Below, in pieces: positions 25,801 to 33,336 of a stretch of DNA of 51,280 nucleotides. The notes under the pieces were generated by a model. That model saw only the letters and a list, made by a program, of their open reading frames with translations, had not been told where the DNA came from and searched no databases. The DNA is taken from positions 5,079 through 56,358 of the forward strand of contig MGTJ01000046.1 in the NCBI GenBank assembly GCA_001799395.1, written 5' to 3'. Position 1 is the first letter of the stretch, and every line of letters starts with the position of its first letter. The stretch is from Desulfobacterales bacterium RIFOXYA12_FULL_46_15. Lineage in GTDB: Bacteria > Desulfobacterota > Desulfobacteria > Desulfobacterales > Desulfobacteraceae. Both the position numbers and the translations under genes were made by a program.

Positions 25801-27129
25801 AACCGTCAGGGTCTGCTCTGCTATTGCCCGGTCAAGGGTCGTGCTTACCGTGGTTGCAGCACCTGATGTGAGAACCAGGCCAAAAACCCCTGCAAGGCCG
25901 TCTCCATCAGTTTCAGTCACCTCTTTATCTCCGATCAGAGCATCATCGACAACAGTGAGTTTATAGATGGATTGAACCCCGCTGGGTGCTGTTCCCTGCC
26001 AGCCGGACAGGGCCGCTTCGGACAGGCTCATATCCATATTGATTTTTGTATACCGGGCTTCAGCATCGGTTTGATCTTCCACCCACATGGTAAAATCCTT
26101 TGAAAAATCGATTTTGTCTCCAAAGGCATAACTTGTCAGCCATCTGCTGTCATCGGTTGCATAATCTCCGATAACCGGTTCTGAAAAATATGCCAGCCCG
26201 GCACCCTGGGAATTCTGGTAATTAATGGCCCAGATCATCTCTCTGGATAATTCATTAATTTCCGAACGGTATTTGGGTATAATTACATCTCTTATTTCAA
26301 GAAGCCCGCCGACTTTACCACTTGAAATTTTATCCGAGATAGCCCTGTCAGTGCCTGAAGAGCTTTCGATGGCGACTTCATTGTCCTTGACGGACAGGGC
26401 ATAAGTATCGACTCCGCTGACAATCGTAAAACTATTGGCAATATTGACGATAAGGCTGCCATCGGATTGTTCGAAACTATCAATACCGATTAATTTACCC
26501 AGTTCGTCAACCAGTCTGTTTCTTTCATCCCTCTGGTCGTTTGCCGTCCGGTTCAGTTCGGAAGAAAGGACTTCCTGATTCATAACCGCTATTTTTGATG
26601 TGAGTTCATTGATCTGTGTCACGGCTGAATTAATATCTGCATTAATATCCCGGGTCAGGTCATCCATGCTGAGTACAGCCGATTCCAGCCTGGACGCAAG
26701 CTTTTCACCGTTTTCAAAAACAACGACCCTTTCGGAAGAACCTTCGGGGTTATTGGAAAGATCCTGCCAGGAACTCCAGAATTCCGTCAACACATTGGAA
26801 ATGCTGTTCTCAGAATTCTCATTAAAAAATCCTTCAAGAATTTTCATGTATGATTCCAACTCTTCAAAAGAGGCCTGGGATGACAGTTCGGTCGTCAGTC
26901 TCTGTTCAAGAAGCTGATCAACACTCTGCCGGACCTGGTATGTGTCAACCCCTGTGCCAAATAAGAACCCGCCATAAAGGGCGGGTTTCATATTTTTCTG
27001 ATCAGCGGTCTGTACGCTGTAATCCGGGTTATTTACGTTGGCAATATTATGCCCTGTGACATTCAATCCATACTGTTGGGCTGCAATTGCCGTTTTTGCA
27101 ATGCTGAGCGTAGAGGAAATTCCTGCCAT
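22849..27129 (-). CDS. flgK: hook-filament junction protein FlgK (HAP1), enlarged
   Basis: 1,426 aa against a usual 450-650. The N-terminal 330 residues are standard (GISSTLSIAKTAIAAQQYGL, TGHNIANVNNPDYS, later EFWSSWQDLSNNPEGSSERV). The C-terminal 110 are standard (MINSAQIDSLTGKINQGDN, SVSAVSLDEEMIKLMKYQHA, AASKLLTTADEMMNTLISVR). Between lie about 950 residues of Ser/Thr/Gly-rich beta modules resembling flagellin IN and related repeats, plus near 1190-1255 a module shared with FlgL and FlgE, with a Ca-loop-like DFSGDGVAD at 1215-1223. GAGGTG precedes the ATG. FlgK is exported to the hook-filament junction. It begins 3 nt after flgN. Confidence 0.95.
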   Translation of the reverse strand: MAGISSTLSIAKTAIAAQQYGLNVTGHNIANVNNPDYSVQTADQKNMKPALYGGFLFGTGVDTYQVRQSVDQLLEQRLTTELSSQASFEELESYMKILEGFFNENSENSISNVLTEFWSSWQDLSNNPEGSSERVVVFENGEKLASRLESAVLSMDDLTRDINADINSAVTQINELTSKIAVMNQEVLSSELNRTANDQRDERNRLVDELGKLIGIDSFEQSDGSLIVNIANSFTIVSGVDTYALSVKDNEVAIESSSGTDRAISDKISSGKVGGLLEIRDVIIPKYRSEINELSREMIWAINYQNSQGAGLAYFSEPVIGDYATDDSRWLTSYAFGDKIDFSKDFTMWVEDQTDAEARYTKINMDMSLSEAALSGWQGTAPSGVQSIYKLTVVDDALIGDKEVTETDGDGLAGVFGLVLTSGAATTVSTTLDRAIAEQTLTVYNGPDGTGVIEIKDIGGTAKRSAASIAAALNQVGGVTAYASENSATFNTGGIANAQDGDEIKFSFYIDGLVQDSSFIRDSSAGSVQEQFEDALLSVAEAVNTLNEDKDLFVSGLKITSSSGKTLGVQDFDVQDNSGVSLDTFSDFNEGDTISFTIDSMSGTATASTTSVSVDLAGVDTTDQAQMSLAFSTALASALTGEPFTIENDLSTNSVIIRTTDGSDIRLKNAGNDTGNNATIQLSALSGTTADAGNIDSILDFTAAANDSARYNATTTSADSIIFSGQGTQVTVNESTAGAVNKTAVITGTVTIMLDPGMSIRSTVSGAGSGGIFSDSYASIGSSILTLGGEGGFSGFTYSTAAGETISFDLDGNTISFSTTAGAGTSDIQMATLLQAQIIADLTTAGVYDDYEVLRTASSVSIIKSKSLDDPIEIENFSDSYGTSGYASIKVRTGTGGGIHQPENDLLESDPSKTYRNFSTSSLYDDKGTIMWERLDKDGIRTGSSGFITVEDEGRAAILENGVETMSFDIEKGSLVAGNVLMVNTDTSGNPDPLDFRVVGSANSIDDIYQFKVVSGGKIGHVPGTGEDPLVIEWSNSVATGTFTIEGSDPPYTPETPVEVKVDGMYLKFHDGTLLSGDIFTITTGDTGIPLSLNSAGQPTGETMADWHWTIDSFAEQFNRVGQGMKATATLDNRLKFEASDKYYTMENIQYSGANGFDEENVSMTMENWSAINFNASDLRFERSSAGIWGVLNDPTGGTLQIIPEGGDDNGFGVDFSGDGVADMRIDFLKEIEGAGYVEFDFEKRDANDIGFAFSDTAASDSGLMAAAGINTFFKGEDAMTMEVDSDLADTRMINSAQIDSLTGKINQGDNTNALAMANIQYLDKSLKIWTYQRDGVAKSSTTTSTLEEYYTQMIGSMGVTSRNIKSSKEFADIMVNSITEQRNSVSAVSLDEEMIKLMKYQHAFSAASKLLTTADEMMNTLISVR

Positions 27130-27132
27130 GAT

Positions 27133-27636
27133 TTACACCTCTGCATGGATAAGACGCTGTTTTCCGCCATTATTTAATATTGATCCGGAAGGGTTGTACC
27201 CGCTCTTATCTTTACCATCCCATAAAGTAGAAAAAATCCCGTCGATTATGGTCAGGTGTTCATTGATGAAATGTTTATTTTCAGATGCCCTCAGACTAAT
27301 CTCTTTTTTACATGTATTAATGGAAAAAACCGTCTTTTTTAATTCCCCTTTTTTTTCCGGTGAAACAGCCAGGTGTTTAACCATGGAAAGAAGATCAAGT
27401 GATCCAAAAGCCGTGTTCAGGTTGGAATACGTATCGCCAAAAAGACGGATGATATTCTGCCTTATATACTCAATGCGTAATATCAGTGATTTTTTTTTGG
27501 ATATTGTAACCCATAGGGAACTGACGTCCATGGAAACCACATGGTTTTTTTCCTCTTCAAGGATGCTTTGCAGTTCTTGATACAAAGCAAGCTTCTGCTG
27601 AAGCAGGGGTTCGATCCTATCGGCAATTTTTTCCAT
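27133..27636 (-). CDS. flgN: FlgN-family export chaperone
   Basis: 167 aa, nearly all helical: LLQQKLALYQELQSILEEEK, then SLWVTISKKKSLILRIEYIR, the E-x(n)-KK-x-L-x-x-R-I pattern of FlgN. FlgN is the cytoplasmic chaperone for FlgK and FlgL, which are encoded directly downstream (3-nt gap to flgK). AAGGAG lies 8 nt before the ATG. It is the first gene after a sigma-54 promoter at 27758-27773. Overall similarity to FlgN is modest, so position adds weight. Confidence 0.85.
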   Translation of the reverse strand: MEKIADRIEPLLQQKLALYQELQSILEEEKNHVVSMDVSSLWVTISKKKSLILRIEYIRQNIIRLFGDTYSNLNTAFGSLDLLSMVKHLAVSPEKKGELKKTVFSINTCKKEISLRASENKHFINEHLTIIDGIFSTLWDGKDKSGYNPSGSILNNGGKQRLIHAEV

Positions 27637-27757
27637 GTTGTTTCTCCTTTTACCATTATCGGTATCTTTCTGTTCAAATTGAATATTGAATCTTGAACAT
27701 GTAAAAAGGAATTATTTTCCTCTTTTTTAACAATATCCATCTTTAAACAGATAGAAG

Positions 27758-27773
27758 AGCAACATTTATGCCA
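27758..27773 (-). promoter_or_regulatory. sigma-54 promoter for flgN-flgK-flgL-csrA-fliW-GT
   Basis: Minus strand TGGCAT-N5-TTGCT with GG and GC exactly 10 nt apart, matching the -24/-12 consensus TGGCAC-N5-TTGCW. Predicted start near 27747, about 110 nt before flgN. The rest of the 27637-27803 gap has no gene, notably no flgM. Confidence 0.8.
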
Positions 27774-27803
27774 TGGAAAAAATAGAGACTTGATTCAACC
27801 GGG

Positions 27804-28124
27804 TTATAAAGATTTTTTTAATTCCTGATACAAAAATTCCTTGATCCCGATGGATTGGTTTTTTCTTGATATTTCTTCGGAAAGATACTGGTCATACATG
27901 GATTTATAGATACCGGTACTGTTGGACTCTTTAAAAAGCGCATCACCAGGTAATGATTCCCGCATGCTTTTGATCATACTATTTAAAATAATGGCTTCAA
28001 ATCCTTCGCAGGCCTTTTTTAATTCTTTTTCCTTAAACGCTTGTTCTGCATGATCTTTGCCCTGCTTTTTTATCCTGGAAAGATTTGCAGCAGCAAGATT
28101 CTGGTTAATTATATCAATGTCCAT
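27804..28124 (-). CDS. flgJ: rod-binding protein FlgJ (N-terminal domain only)
   Basis: 106 aa with the rod-binding pattern: KELKKACEGFEAIILNSMIK, SMRE, then YKSMYDQYLSEEISRK. Enteric FlgJ has about 315 aa with a C-terminal muramidase; that half is absent here, as in many non-enteric bacteria, so peptidoglycan must be opened by another enzyme. The protein acts in the periplasm as a rod cap or scaffold. Position right after flgI (19-nt gap) agrees. Confidence 0.85.
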   Translation of the reverse strand: MDIDIINQNLAAANLSRIKKQGKDHAEQAFKEKELKKACEGFEAIILNSMIKSMRESLPGDALFKESNSTGIYKSMYDQYLSEEISRKNQSIGIKEFLYQELKKSL

Positions 28125-28143
28125 CCGGCCTCTTCCTTAAACC

Positions 28144-29172
28144 TTATATAATGATGAGTTCAGCCTGAAGGGCTCCTGCAGCCTTGATACTCTGCAGAAT
28201 GCTGATCAGATCTCGGGGTTTTACGCCAAGGGAATTCAAACCCCGGACAAGCTCTCCAATGGTGGAGGTTCCGGGCAGGTCCATGACACTCTCCTTTTTT
28301 TCAGGAGCTCCCGTAATGCTTACGGAAAGATCTCCGTGGGCAATGGCAACATTTGATATGGTGACATCACTTCCGAAAACCACTGTCCCTGTTTTTTCAT
28401 TGATGATCACTTTTGCAACCGTATCCGGGACTACAGTAAGGGTTTCGATATCTGCAATAAACTCAGCCACATTTTTCTGCCACATCTTTTCCGGTACATC
28501 GAGGTTCAATGTGCCGGCATCAATGACATTGGCCACTCCTTCCCCAATGGATGCATTAATGGTGTCGGCCATTCTGCCGGCTGTTGTAAAATCCGGTTGA
28601 AACAATGACAGGGTAAGGGTTTTCTTTCCATCCAGCTTAAAGGGAATCTCCTGCTCAACCGAAGCACCATTGGTGATCTGCGCCACTTGAAGGTGGCTGT
28701 TTCTGTCACCGGCTCCGGACGGAATGGCAAGCGTTACAGGACCCTGGGCAATAGCATACACCTCACCGTTCACTCCTTTCAAAGGGGTGACCAGCAAAGT
28801 TCCGCCCTTGAGACTTTTGGCATCTCCAAGAGAGGAAGCCGTAACATCGATCTTGTCACCGATTCTGGCAAAGGGAGGGATATTTGCCGTAACCATGACT
28901 GCAGCAACGTTTTTGACCTTTAATTGACTGCTGTCAACAAAGACATTCATCTTCTCCATCATATTGGCCAGGGCTTGTTTTGTAAAACCGACCCCTTCCT
29001 TGTCCCCTGTGCCGTTCAACCCGACCACCAGACCATATCCGATGAGCTGGTTTTCCCGAATCCCTTTTATGGCGGCAAGGTCTTTAATCCTTGCTGCATG
29101 AACATCTGACAAAAAACCGCATCCAGCCAGAATTATAAAAAGCATGACATGAAAAACCCGTTTCATTGACAT
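28144..29172 (-). CDS. flgI: flagellar P-ring protein FlgI
   Basis: 342 aa. Signal peptide at 1-26 (KRVFHVMLFIILAGCGFLS, cleavage after VHA) and mature start ARIKDLAAIKGIRENQLIGY, the FlgI hallmark, followed by GLVVGLNGTGD. The end has LGVKPRDLISILQSIKAAGA and L-Q-A-E-L-I-I. The usual length is about 350-370. It forms the P ring in the peptidoglycan layer. AAGGA is 7 nt before the ATG at 29172. It sits between flgH and flgJ in the standard order. Confidence 0.97.
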   Translation of the reverse strand: MSMKRVFHVMLFIILAGCGFLSDVHAARIKDLAAIKGIRENQLIGYGLVVGLNGTGDKEGVGFTKQALANMMEKMNVFVDSSQLKVKNVAAVMVTANIPPFARIGDKIDVTASSLGDAKSLKGGTLLVTPLKGVNGEVYAIAQGPVTLAIPSGAGDRNSHLQVAQITNGASVEQEIPFKLDGKKTLTLSLFQPDFTTAGRMADTINASIGEGVANVIDAGTLNLDVPEKMWQKNVAEFIADIETLTVVPDTVAKVIINEKTGTVVFGSDVTISNVAIAHGDLSVSITGAPEKKESVMDLPGTSTIGELVRGLNSLGVKPRDLISILQSIKAAGALQAELIII

Positions 29173-29185
29173 AATGGAATCCTTT

Positions 29186-29902
29186 CTACCAGGGCCAGAT
29201 ATTTTCTAATATCCGGGTTCCCCAACCTGGTTTTTGTTTGTCCGCCAGGGCGCCTTTGCCGTAATATTCAATGTTTGAGTCAGCCAGGTAGGTTGATTTT
29301 ACCCTGTTAGCGGCAGAAATATCCTTGGGTCTGATAATTCCGGATACCGTTATATACTGGACCTCATTATTGACCTTCATGGCCCTTTTGCCGAAAACAT
29401 TTAAATTTCCGTTGGGCAGGACTTCGGTGACCCGGGCCGCGATGGAAGCGGTAACCTGTCCGGAACGGTCACTTTTGGCTTCTCCTGTAAATGTACTTGA
29501 AAAATCCGTTCCTACCATTTCCGTAAGATCGGCAGGGGGATTGATGATTTTACCCGTCAGCCCGTTCAATGTCGGCATACCGATCCCCATTTTGGTTTTT
29601 CTTGCACTCTCAGTGTTGACATCCATACTGGATGTTGAATTTTCAATAATATCGACAATCACTGTATCACCAACACGAGCAGCCTTGGAATCTGCAAACA
29701 GGGATGCACCTTTATTGACCCACAAAGAGCCTTCCGAAGGCATAGGTGAAGAAAATTCCGGGACAAGAGCCGGTTCAGTGGAAACTCCTTCAGGAATAAC
29801 CAGTCCTGTAGGATTTGTTCCCGATCCCTGGCATCCTGAAAAACAGGAACAGAAAACAAACAGTATGAAAAGGCAATGGGGTATTATCTTGTGTTTCATC
29901 AT
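29186..29902 (-). CDS. flgH: flagellar L-ring lipoprotein FlgH
   Basis: 238 aa. A lipoprotein signal peptide ends at CFSGC, with the lipidated Cys near residue 24. The FlgH body follows: SLWVNKGASLFADSKAARVG, DTVIVDIIENSTSS, GNLNVFGKRAMKVNNEVQYI, TVSGIIRPKDI and IEYYGKGALADKQ. FlgH forms the L ring in the outer membrane, so the organism is a diderm. The start overlaps the upstream region by design: the ATG lies one base after the flgA stop, with GGAGG 12 nt upstream inside flgA. Confidence 0.97.
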   Translation of the reverse strand: MMKHKIIPHCLFILFVFCSCFSGCQGSGTNPTGLVIPEGVSTEPALVPEFSSPMPSEGSLWVNKGASLFADSKAARVGDTVIVDIIENSTSSMDVNTESARKTKMGIGMPTLNGLTGKIINPPADLTEMVGTDFSSTFTGEAKSDRSGQVTASIAARVTEVLPNGNLNVFGKRAMKVNNEVQYITVSGIIRPKDISAANRVKSTYLADSNIEYYGKGALADKQKPGWGTRILENIWPW

Positions 29903-29903
29903 T

Positions 29904-30896
29904 TTAATATATGACCTCCACTTTTGATTTTTCTTTTACAATTCCCTTGATGATCTTTCCGGAATTCAGATTTTCAACTTTGATGATATCATTTTCAAAT
30001 CCGTCTTCCCGGCAGACCCCTGTTGTAACAATCAAAAGAGACTCATTGCGGGCAAAAAGACTTACAATATCCCCTTTTTGAATCAAAGGGAGCGATGCCG
30101 TGAGCTTTGAAGTTATACATTCATCCTTCCGGATTTGGGATACAAGTTGTTTGCCCTCAATGGCTTCAAATGATTTGATATAATCATGGCCGATCTCAAA
30201 AATGTTTTTCTTTTGTGCATATACCTTTTCCCTTGAGAGGATCTCTCCCTTTTCATAGGAAGATTTTGCAAGCAGCACTGTCTCATAAAGGGCGACAAGG
30301 CCTGAAACACTGACCCTGTCCGTTTTTTTCCCATCAATGACAATATCCACAAAAAGTGATAATTTTCCATTTTTATCAACCATCTCCTCTGTATCGGAAA
30401 AAAGCTTTGTCTTTCCCGGCGGATAGGGTTCAAGCCCTTTCACCTGAAAGGTGATGAGTTGATATTCCCTGTTTTTAAAAATGCCGGAGAGGCGATTCTC
30501 CACATATTCACGGATATCCTGAACAGATGTTTCCCGGCTCAGTCTTTTCACATATACACGTTCGGGACAGGTGATGAGGATATCTTTTGGAAGAAATCGC
30601 CGGCCATGAATTGCGGACAGGATTTTTCTTTTATCAATGGACCTGATCTTATCCGGTTTTGGAGACGTTCCAAGATCGATTTTTTCAATCGCTTCCTTTA
30701 AAAATCCATGGGCACTGATATCTGCAATATCGCCAAGAAAAATATGATCCCATTGAACCATGCTGTTCTCTTTTATGGTAATCACTATCCTGTTCCCGCC
30801 CTTGTCACCGTCCTCTGCCAAGAGGTCTCCCTGATAAAAAAACAGAACGGCAGTGATGAAAAGACTGAAAACCATATTAAAATTAAGAAAACGCAT
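29904..30896 (-). CDS. flgA: P-ring assembly chaperone FlgA
   Basis: 330 aa, longer than the about 220-aa enteric FlgA because of an extra N-terminal region (30-190). Signal peptide at 1-28 (MVFSLFITAVLFFYQG core). The C-terminal SAF/ChapFlgA domain (about 200-330) shows SYEKGEILSREKVYAQKKNI, EGKQLVSQIRKDECI, IQKGDIVSLFARNESLLIVT and VENLNSGKIIKGIVK. FlgA is periplasmic and helps FlgI assemble into the P ring. It lies between flgG (5-nt gap) and flgH (1-nt gap). Confidence 0.92.
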   Translation of the reverse strand: MRFLNFNMVFSLFITAVLFFYQGDLLAEDGDKGGNRIVITIKENSMVQWDHIFLGDIADISAHGFLKEAIEKIDLGTSPKPDKIRSIDKRKILSAIHGRRFLPKDILITCPERVYVKRLSRETSVQDIREYVENRLSGIFKNREYQLITFQVKGLEPYPPGKTKLFSDTEEMVDKNGKLSLFVDIVIDGKKTDRVSVSGLVALYETVLLAKSSYEKGEILSREKVYAQKKNIFEIGHDYIKSFEAIEGKQLVSQIRKDECITSKLTASLPLIQKGDIVSLFARNESLLIVTTGVCREDGFENDIIKVENLNSGKIIKGIVKEKSKVEVIY

Positions 30897-30901
30897 ATTT
30901 A

Positions 30902-31684
30902 CTACCGTTTCAATCCTGTAGCAGTGCTTAGCATGGAATCGGCGGTCTGAATTGATTTTGAATTTGCCTCATAGGTTCTCTGCCCGGAAATCATGGCCAC
31001 CATTTCTTCAACCACGCTGACATTGGACCCTTCAAGATAATTATTCACTACGGTTCCCAGCCCATCCTGGCCCGGTGTCCCTTCGGTTGCCGGGCCCGAG
31101 CCTTCCGTCGGTCTTAAAAGATTGTTGCCCACGGCAAAAAGACCGGAAGGATTGACAAAGCTGCTTATCAATACATTGGCCGTGGCAAGGATGGTATTAC
31201 TGGCTCCGTTGGCCGTCAGGGTGCCGTTATCCTGGAGGGTGACGGTTACGGTTTCGGCGGGCAGAGATATTTCCGGTTGCAGCCGGTCACCGGACGGAGT
31301 GGTCAAAAATCCTTCGCTGTCCAGGGTAAAATTCCCTGCCCTGGTATACAGGTCCTCATCACCGTGTCTGACCTTGAAAAAACCATTGCCCTGGATGGCC
31401 ATATCCAGTTGATTATCGGTCTGGATATAATCTCCTTGTGTAAACAATTTCTGTATGCCGGAGGGTTTTACCCCCATACCGATCTGAATCCCGGAAGGGA
31501 CCTGGCCACCCCCCGGAGTTGTCTGACCGGCGACCTGCATGGTTCTGTACATGAGGTCTTCAAAATTGGCCCTGGATTTTTTAAACCCAGTGGTGCTGGA
31601 ATTGGCAAGGTTGTTGGCAACAACGTCGGTCTGCATCTGCTGGGCATTCATCCCTGTTGCAGCCGACCAGAGTGATCGTATCAT
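30902..31684 (-). CDS. flgG: distal rod protein FlgG
   Basis: 260 aa, the standard FlgG length. The N-terminus MIRSLWSAATGMNAQQMQTD, then VVANNLANSSTTGFKKSRAN, DLMYRTMQVAGQ; core GNGFFKVRHGDEDLYTRAGN; end GSNVSVVEEMVAMISGQRTY and SIQTADSMLSTATGLKR. It is exported without a signal peptide and forms the distal rod. AGGAG precedes the ATG by 7 nt; flgF is 15 nt upstream. Not enlarged, unlike the hook and junction proteins. Confidence 0.97.
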   Translation of the reverse strand: MIRSLWSAATGMNAQQMQTDVVANNLANSSTTGFKKSRANFEDLMYRTMQVAGQTTPGGGQVPSGIQIGMGVKPSGIQKLFTQGDYIQTDNQLDMAIQGNGFFKVRHGDEDLYTRAGNFTLDSEGFLTTPSGDRLQPEISLPAETVTVTLQDNGTLTANGASNTILATANVLISSFVNPSGLFAVGNNLLRPTEGSGPATEGTPGQDGLGTVVNNYLEGSNVSVVEEMVAMISGQRTYEANSKSIQTADSMLSTATGLKR

Positions 31685-31699
31685 AGTCTTTCTCCTGTT

Positions 31700-32392
31700 T
31701 TATCTGAGTTTGCCCACATCATTGATAGCTTTATTATCGATTTCATCAAAGGTCATGATGGATTTTGAAAATGTTTCAAACATCCTGTTGTAATCGATCA
31801 TACGAACCATTTCATCCACAACCTGGATATTTGAACTTTCAAGTGCCCTTTGCTGAACAACCGCATCCTCCACCCGGATCTCATCCAAGGTCCGGCCCTT
31901 ATAGGAAAGAAGGTTTTCTGCCTCTCTTTCAAGTTTTCTCAAATCATTGAAGGTCACGACATCCAGTGTATCGATCACTTCACCGGCAATCATGATTTCA
32001 CCCCCCTGGTTAATCGACAGGGTTTGTTCCATATCCTCTCCGGCGATGACAATGGCTCCTCCCTGGCCCAATACCGGGTTTCCGTTCTGATCCACCAGGG
32101 CGCCATTGATATCCAGAGAAAAATTACCGTTACGCGTATACCTGATCCCGTCCCGGGTGTCGATCTTAAAAAAACCCGGACCTGACAAAGCAACATCCAG
32201 GGCATTTCCGGTTGTCTGAAGAGTCCCCTGGGAATAGTCCTTATTGATCTGGGCCTTGAATTTATCATCAAAACTGATGGTATCTTTTTTAAATCCAATG
32301 GTTTCTGCATTGGCCAGGTTGTTTGATACGGATTCAAGCTTTCTTTCCTGTCTCAACCCGCCCTGGACAGGCCGTGTCACTTCAAGAAGCAT
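31700..32392 (-). CDS. flgF: proximal rod protein FlgF
   Basis: 230 aa. The flg_basal N-terminus is slightly shortened (EVTRPVQGGLRQERKLESVS, NNLANAETIGFKKDT), followed by ALDVALSGPGFFKIDTRDGI, RYTRNGNFSLD and the C-terminal flg_bbr segment SSNIQVVDEMVRMIDYNRMF. FlgF is a proximal rod component exported by the flagellar apparatus. AAGGAGAGG lies about 8 nt before the ATG. It is the first gene of flgF-G-A-H-I-J, with a sigma-54 promoter 62 nt upstream. Confidence 0.93.
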   Translation of the reverse strand: MLLEVTRPVQGGLRQERKLESVSNNLANAETIGFKKDTISFDDKFKAQINKDYSQGTLQTTGNALDVALSGPGFFKIDTRDGIRYTRNGNFSLDINGALVDQNGNPVLGQGGAIVIAGEDMEQTLSINQGGEIMIAGEVIDTLDVVTFNDLRKLEREAENLLSYKGRTLDEIRVEDAVVQQRALESSNIQVVDEMVRMIDYNRMFETFSKSIMTFDEIDNKAINDVGKLR

Positions 32393-32453
32393 TGTGATAC
32401 CTCTCCTTAAAAAAAATAAAATACCTTCATAAACATCATTTAAATAAAAGATC

Positions 32454-32470
32454 CTGCAATATGGATGCCA
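32454..32470 (-). promoter_or_regulatory. sigma-54 promoter for flgF-G-A-H-I-J
   Basis: Minus strand TGGCAT-N5-TTGCAG with GG and GC 10 nt apart. Predicted start near 32444, about 52 nt before flgF. Confidence 0.8.
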
Positions 32471-32512
32471 TTAGGCTGAAGGCATTACCATGGAAAACAT
32501 CAAGCATCCTTT

Positions 32513-32522
32513 GGCATATGCC
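32513..32522. promoter_or_regulatory. GGCATATGCC palindrome, possible activator site
   Basis: A perfect 10-bp palindrome about 70 nt upstream of the predicted flgF start, a distance that would suit an NtrC-type enhancer-binding protein. The same palindrome is not obvious at the other two sigma-54 promoters, so this is weak. The remainder of 32393-32803 holds an inverted repeat GCAGGA/TCCTGC at 32593-32618. Confidence 0.3.
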
Positions 32523-32648
32523 CTAAAGCACTGAACCCAGTACGACAGAGCATAAAACCGATTATTTTTAAAAAAAACGGTAAGACAACAAAGCAGGACC
32601 TGAAATCATTTATCCTGCCAAAACTTCAACAGGTATGCAGAATAATAA

Positions 32649-32679
32649 TTGACAGGGCATAGAAAAATTTTCCTATCTT
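32649..32679 (+). promoter_or_regulatory. weak sigma-70-like promoter before the zinc-ribbon gene
   Basis: TTGACA (32649-32654) is perfect, but the best -10, TATCTT (32674-32679), is 19 nt away. It lies about 125 nt before the start at 32804. Confidence 0.3.
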
Positions 32680-32803
32680 GATGCCTCCTCCCTGCTTGAA
32701 AAAAATACTTGCATAAAACCTGCTTTAACGTTAAACACAACATTTACTTCCTGGAAAGAAAAAACCGGGAAAAAAACAATTAAAAGATAATTTGGAAATA
32801 TAT

Positions 32804-33010
32804 ATGACATCAGAGAATACTGGCCGGGATCAGGATCAAAAAGGCATAGCCGGCCATATCGATTATTTTTGCCCTTTTTGCGGGATGAAGCTTTTCAGGG
32901 GAAGGGTCTCCACACTCAAAATGGTATGTTCAGGCTGTAACAAACTTGTCCTGATAACAGATACTGACAATAAATATATTTCATTAAAAGAAGAGCCGGG
33001 CGATTATTAA
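32804..33010 (+). CDS. small zinc-ribbon protein
   Basis: 68 aa, not recognised as a named family. Four cysteines form a zinc-ribbon pattern, CPFC (23-26) and CSGC (42-45), in DYFCPFCGMKLFRGR and LKMVCSGCNKLV. The N-terminus is polar and the C-terminus acidic. ATG at 32804 has GGA about 7 nt upstream; an in-frame TTG at 32792 would add four residues. It is alone on + between two minus-strand flagellar operons, divergent from the flgF promoter. Such ribbons can bind nucleic acid or protein; a regulatory role is only a guess. Confidence 0.6.
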   Translation: MTSENTGRDQDQKGIAGHIDYFCPFCGMKLFRGRVSTLKMVCSGCNKLVLITDTDNKYISLKEEPGDY

Positions 33011-33015
33011 GCCTC

Positions 33016-33034
33016 TTTTCTTTCCCAAAGAAAA
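33016..33034. terminator. AT-rich hairpin between convergent genes
   Basis: TTTTCTTT-CCC-AAAGAAAA is a perfect 8-bp inverted repeat just after the zinc-ribbon stop, and GAAAAC-CT-GTTTTC lies at 33044-33057. Low GC makes either a weak terminator; possibly bidirectional. Confidence 0.3.
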
Positions 33035-33056
33035 ACCAGTATTGAAAACCTGTTTT

Positions 33057-33332
33057 CTATTTCTGCCGGCGTTTTGAATTCATGGAATAAACAAAAGCCA
33101 GGAGTTCTGCAACAGTCACATAAATTTCCGAAGGAATTTCCTGATTGATATCAAGGGATGAAAGTATTTCAATCAGGTCAGGGTCATCTTTTATGGGGAT
33201 ATCATGTTTTTTCGCAAGTTCGATAATCTTTTTTGCGACCTTACCCTTTCCCTTGGCGGTAACCTTGGGGGCATCATCTTTTTCCCGGTCATATTTGAGC
33301 GCAACTGCCTTCCGGATATTTTTTTTCCCCAT
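33057..33332 (-). CDS. fhlB: FhlB: FlhB C-terminal-domain paralogue
   Basis: 91 aa matching the C-terminal part of FlhB after the cleavage site: KAVALKYDREKDDAPKVTAK, GKGKVAKKIIELAKKHDIPI, and IPSEIYVTVAELLAFVYSMN. It parallels the end of the full FlhB in this window (VAENIRRIARENNVPLVEDK, VPTELYQAVAELLAYVYKLK). Known stand-alone copies (FhlB, YlqH of Bacillus) can replace the FlhB C-terminal domain in some species; function is not settled. Last gene of the long fliL operon, 4 nt after the FliK-like gene, the same pairing as Bacillus ylqG-ylqH. Confidence 0.85.
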   Translation of the reverse strand: MGKKNIRKAVALKYDREKDDAPKVTAKGKGKVAKKIIELAKKHDIPIKDDPDLIEILSSLDINQEIPSEIYVTVAELLAFVYSMNSKRRQK

Positions 33333-33336
33333 TTTT

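Noticed and set aside
27483-27740. 85-aa frame on minus before flgN, considered as flgM
   Set aside because: It overlaps flgN in another frame, lacks FlgM-like sequence and has no ribosome-binding site.
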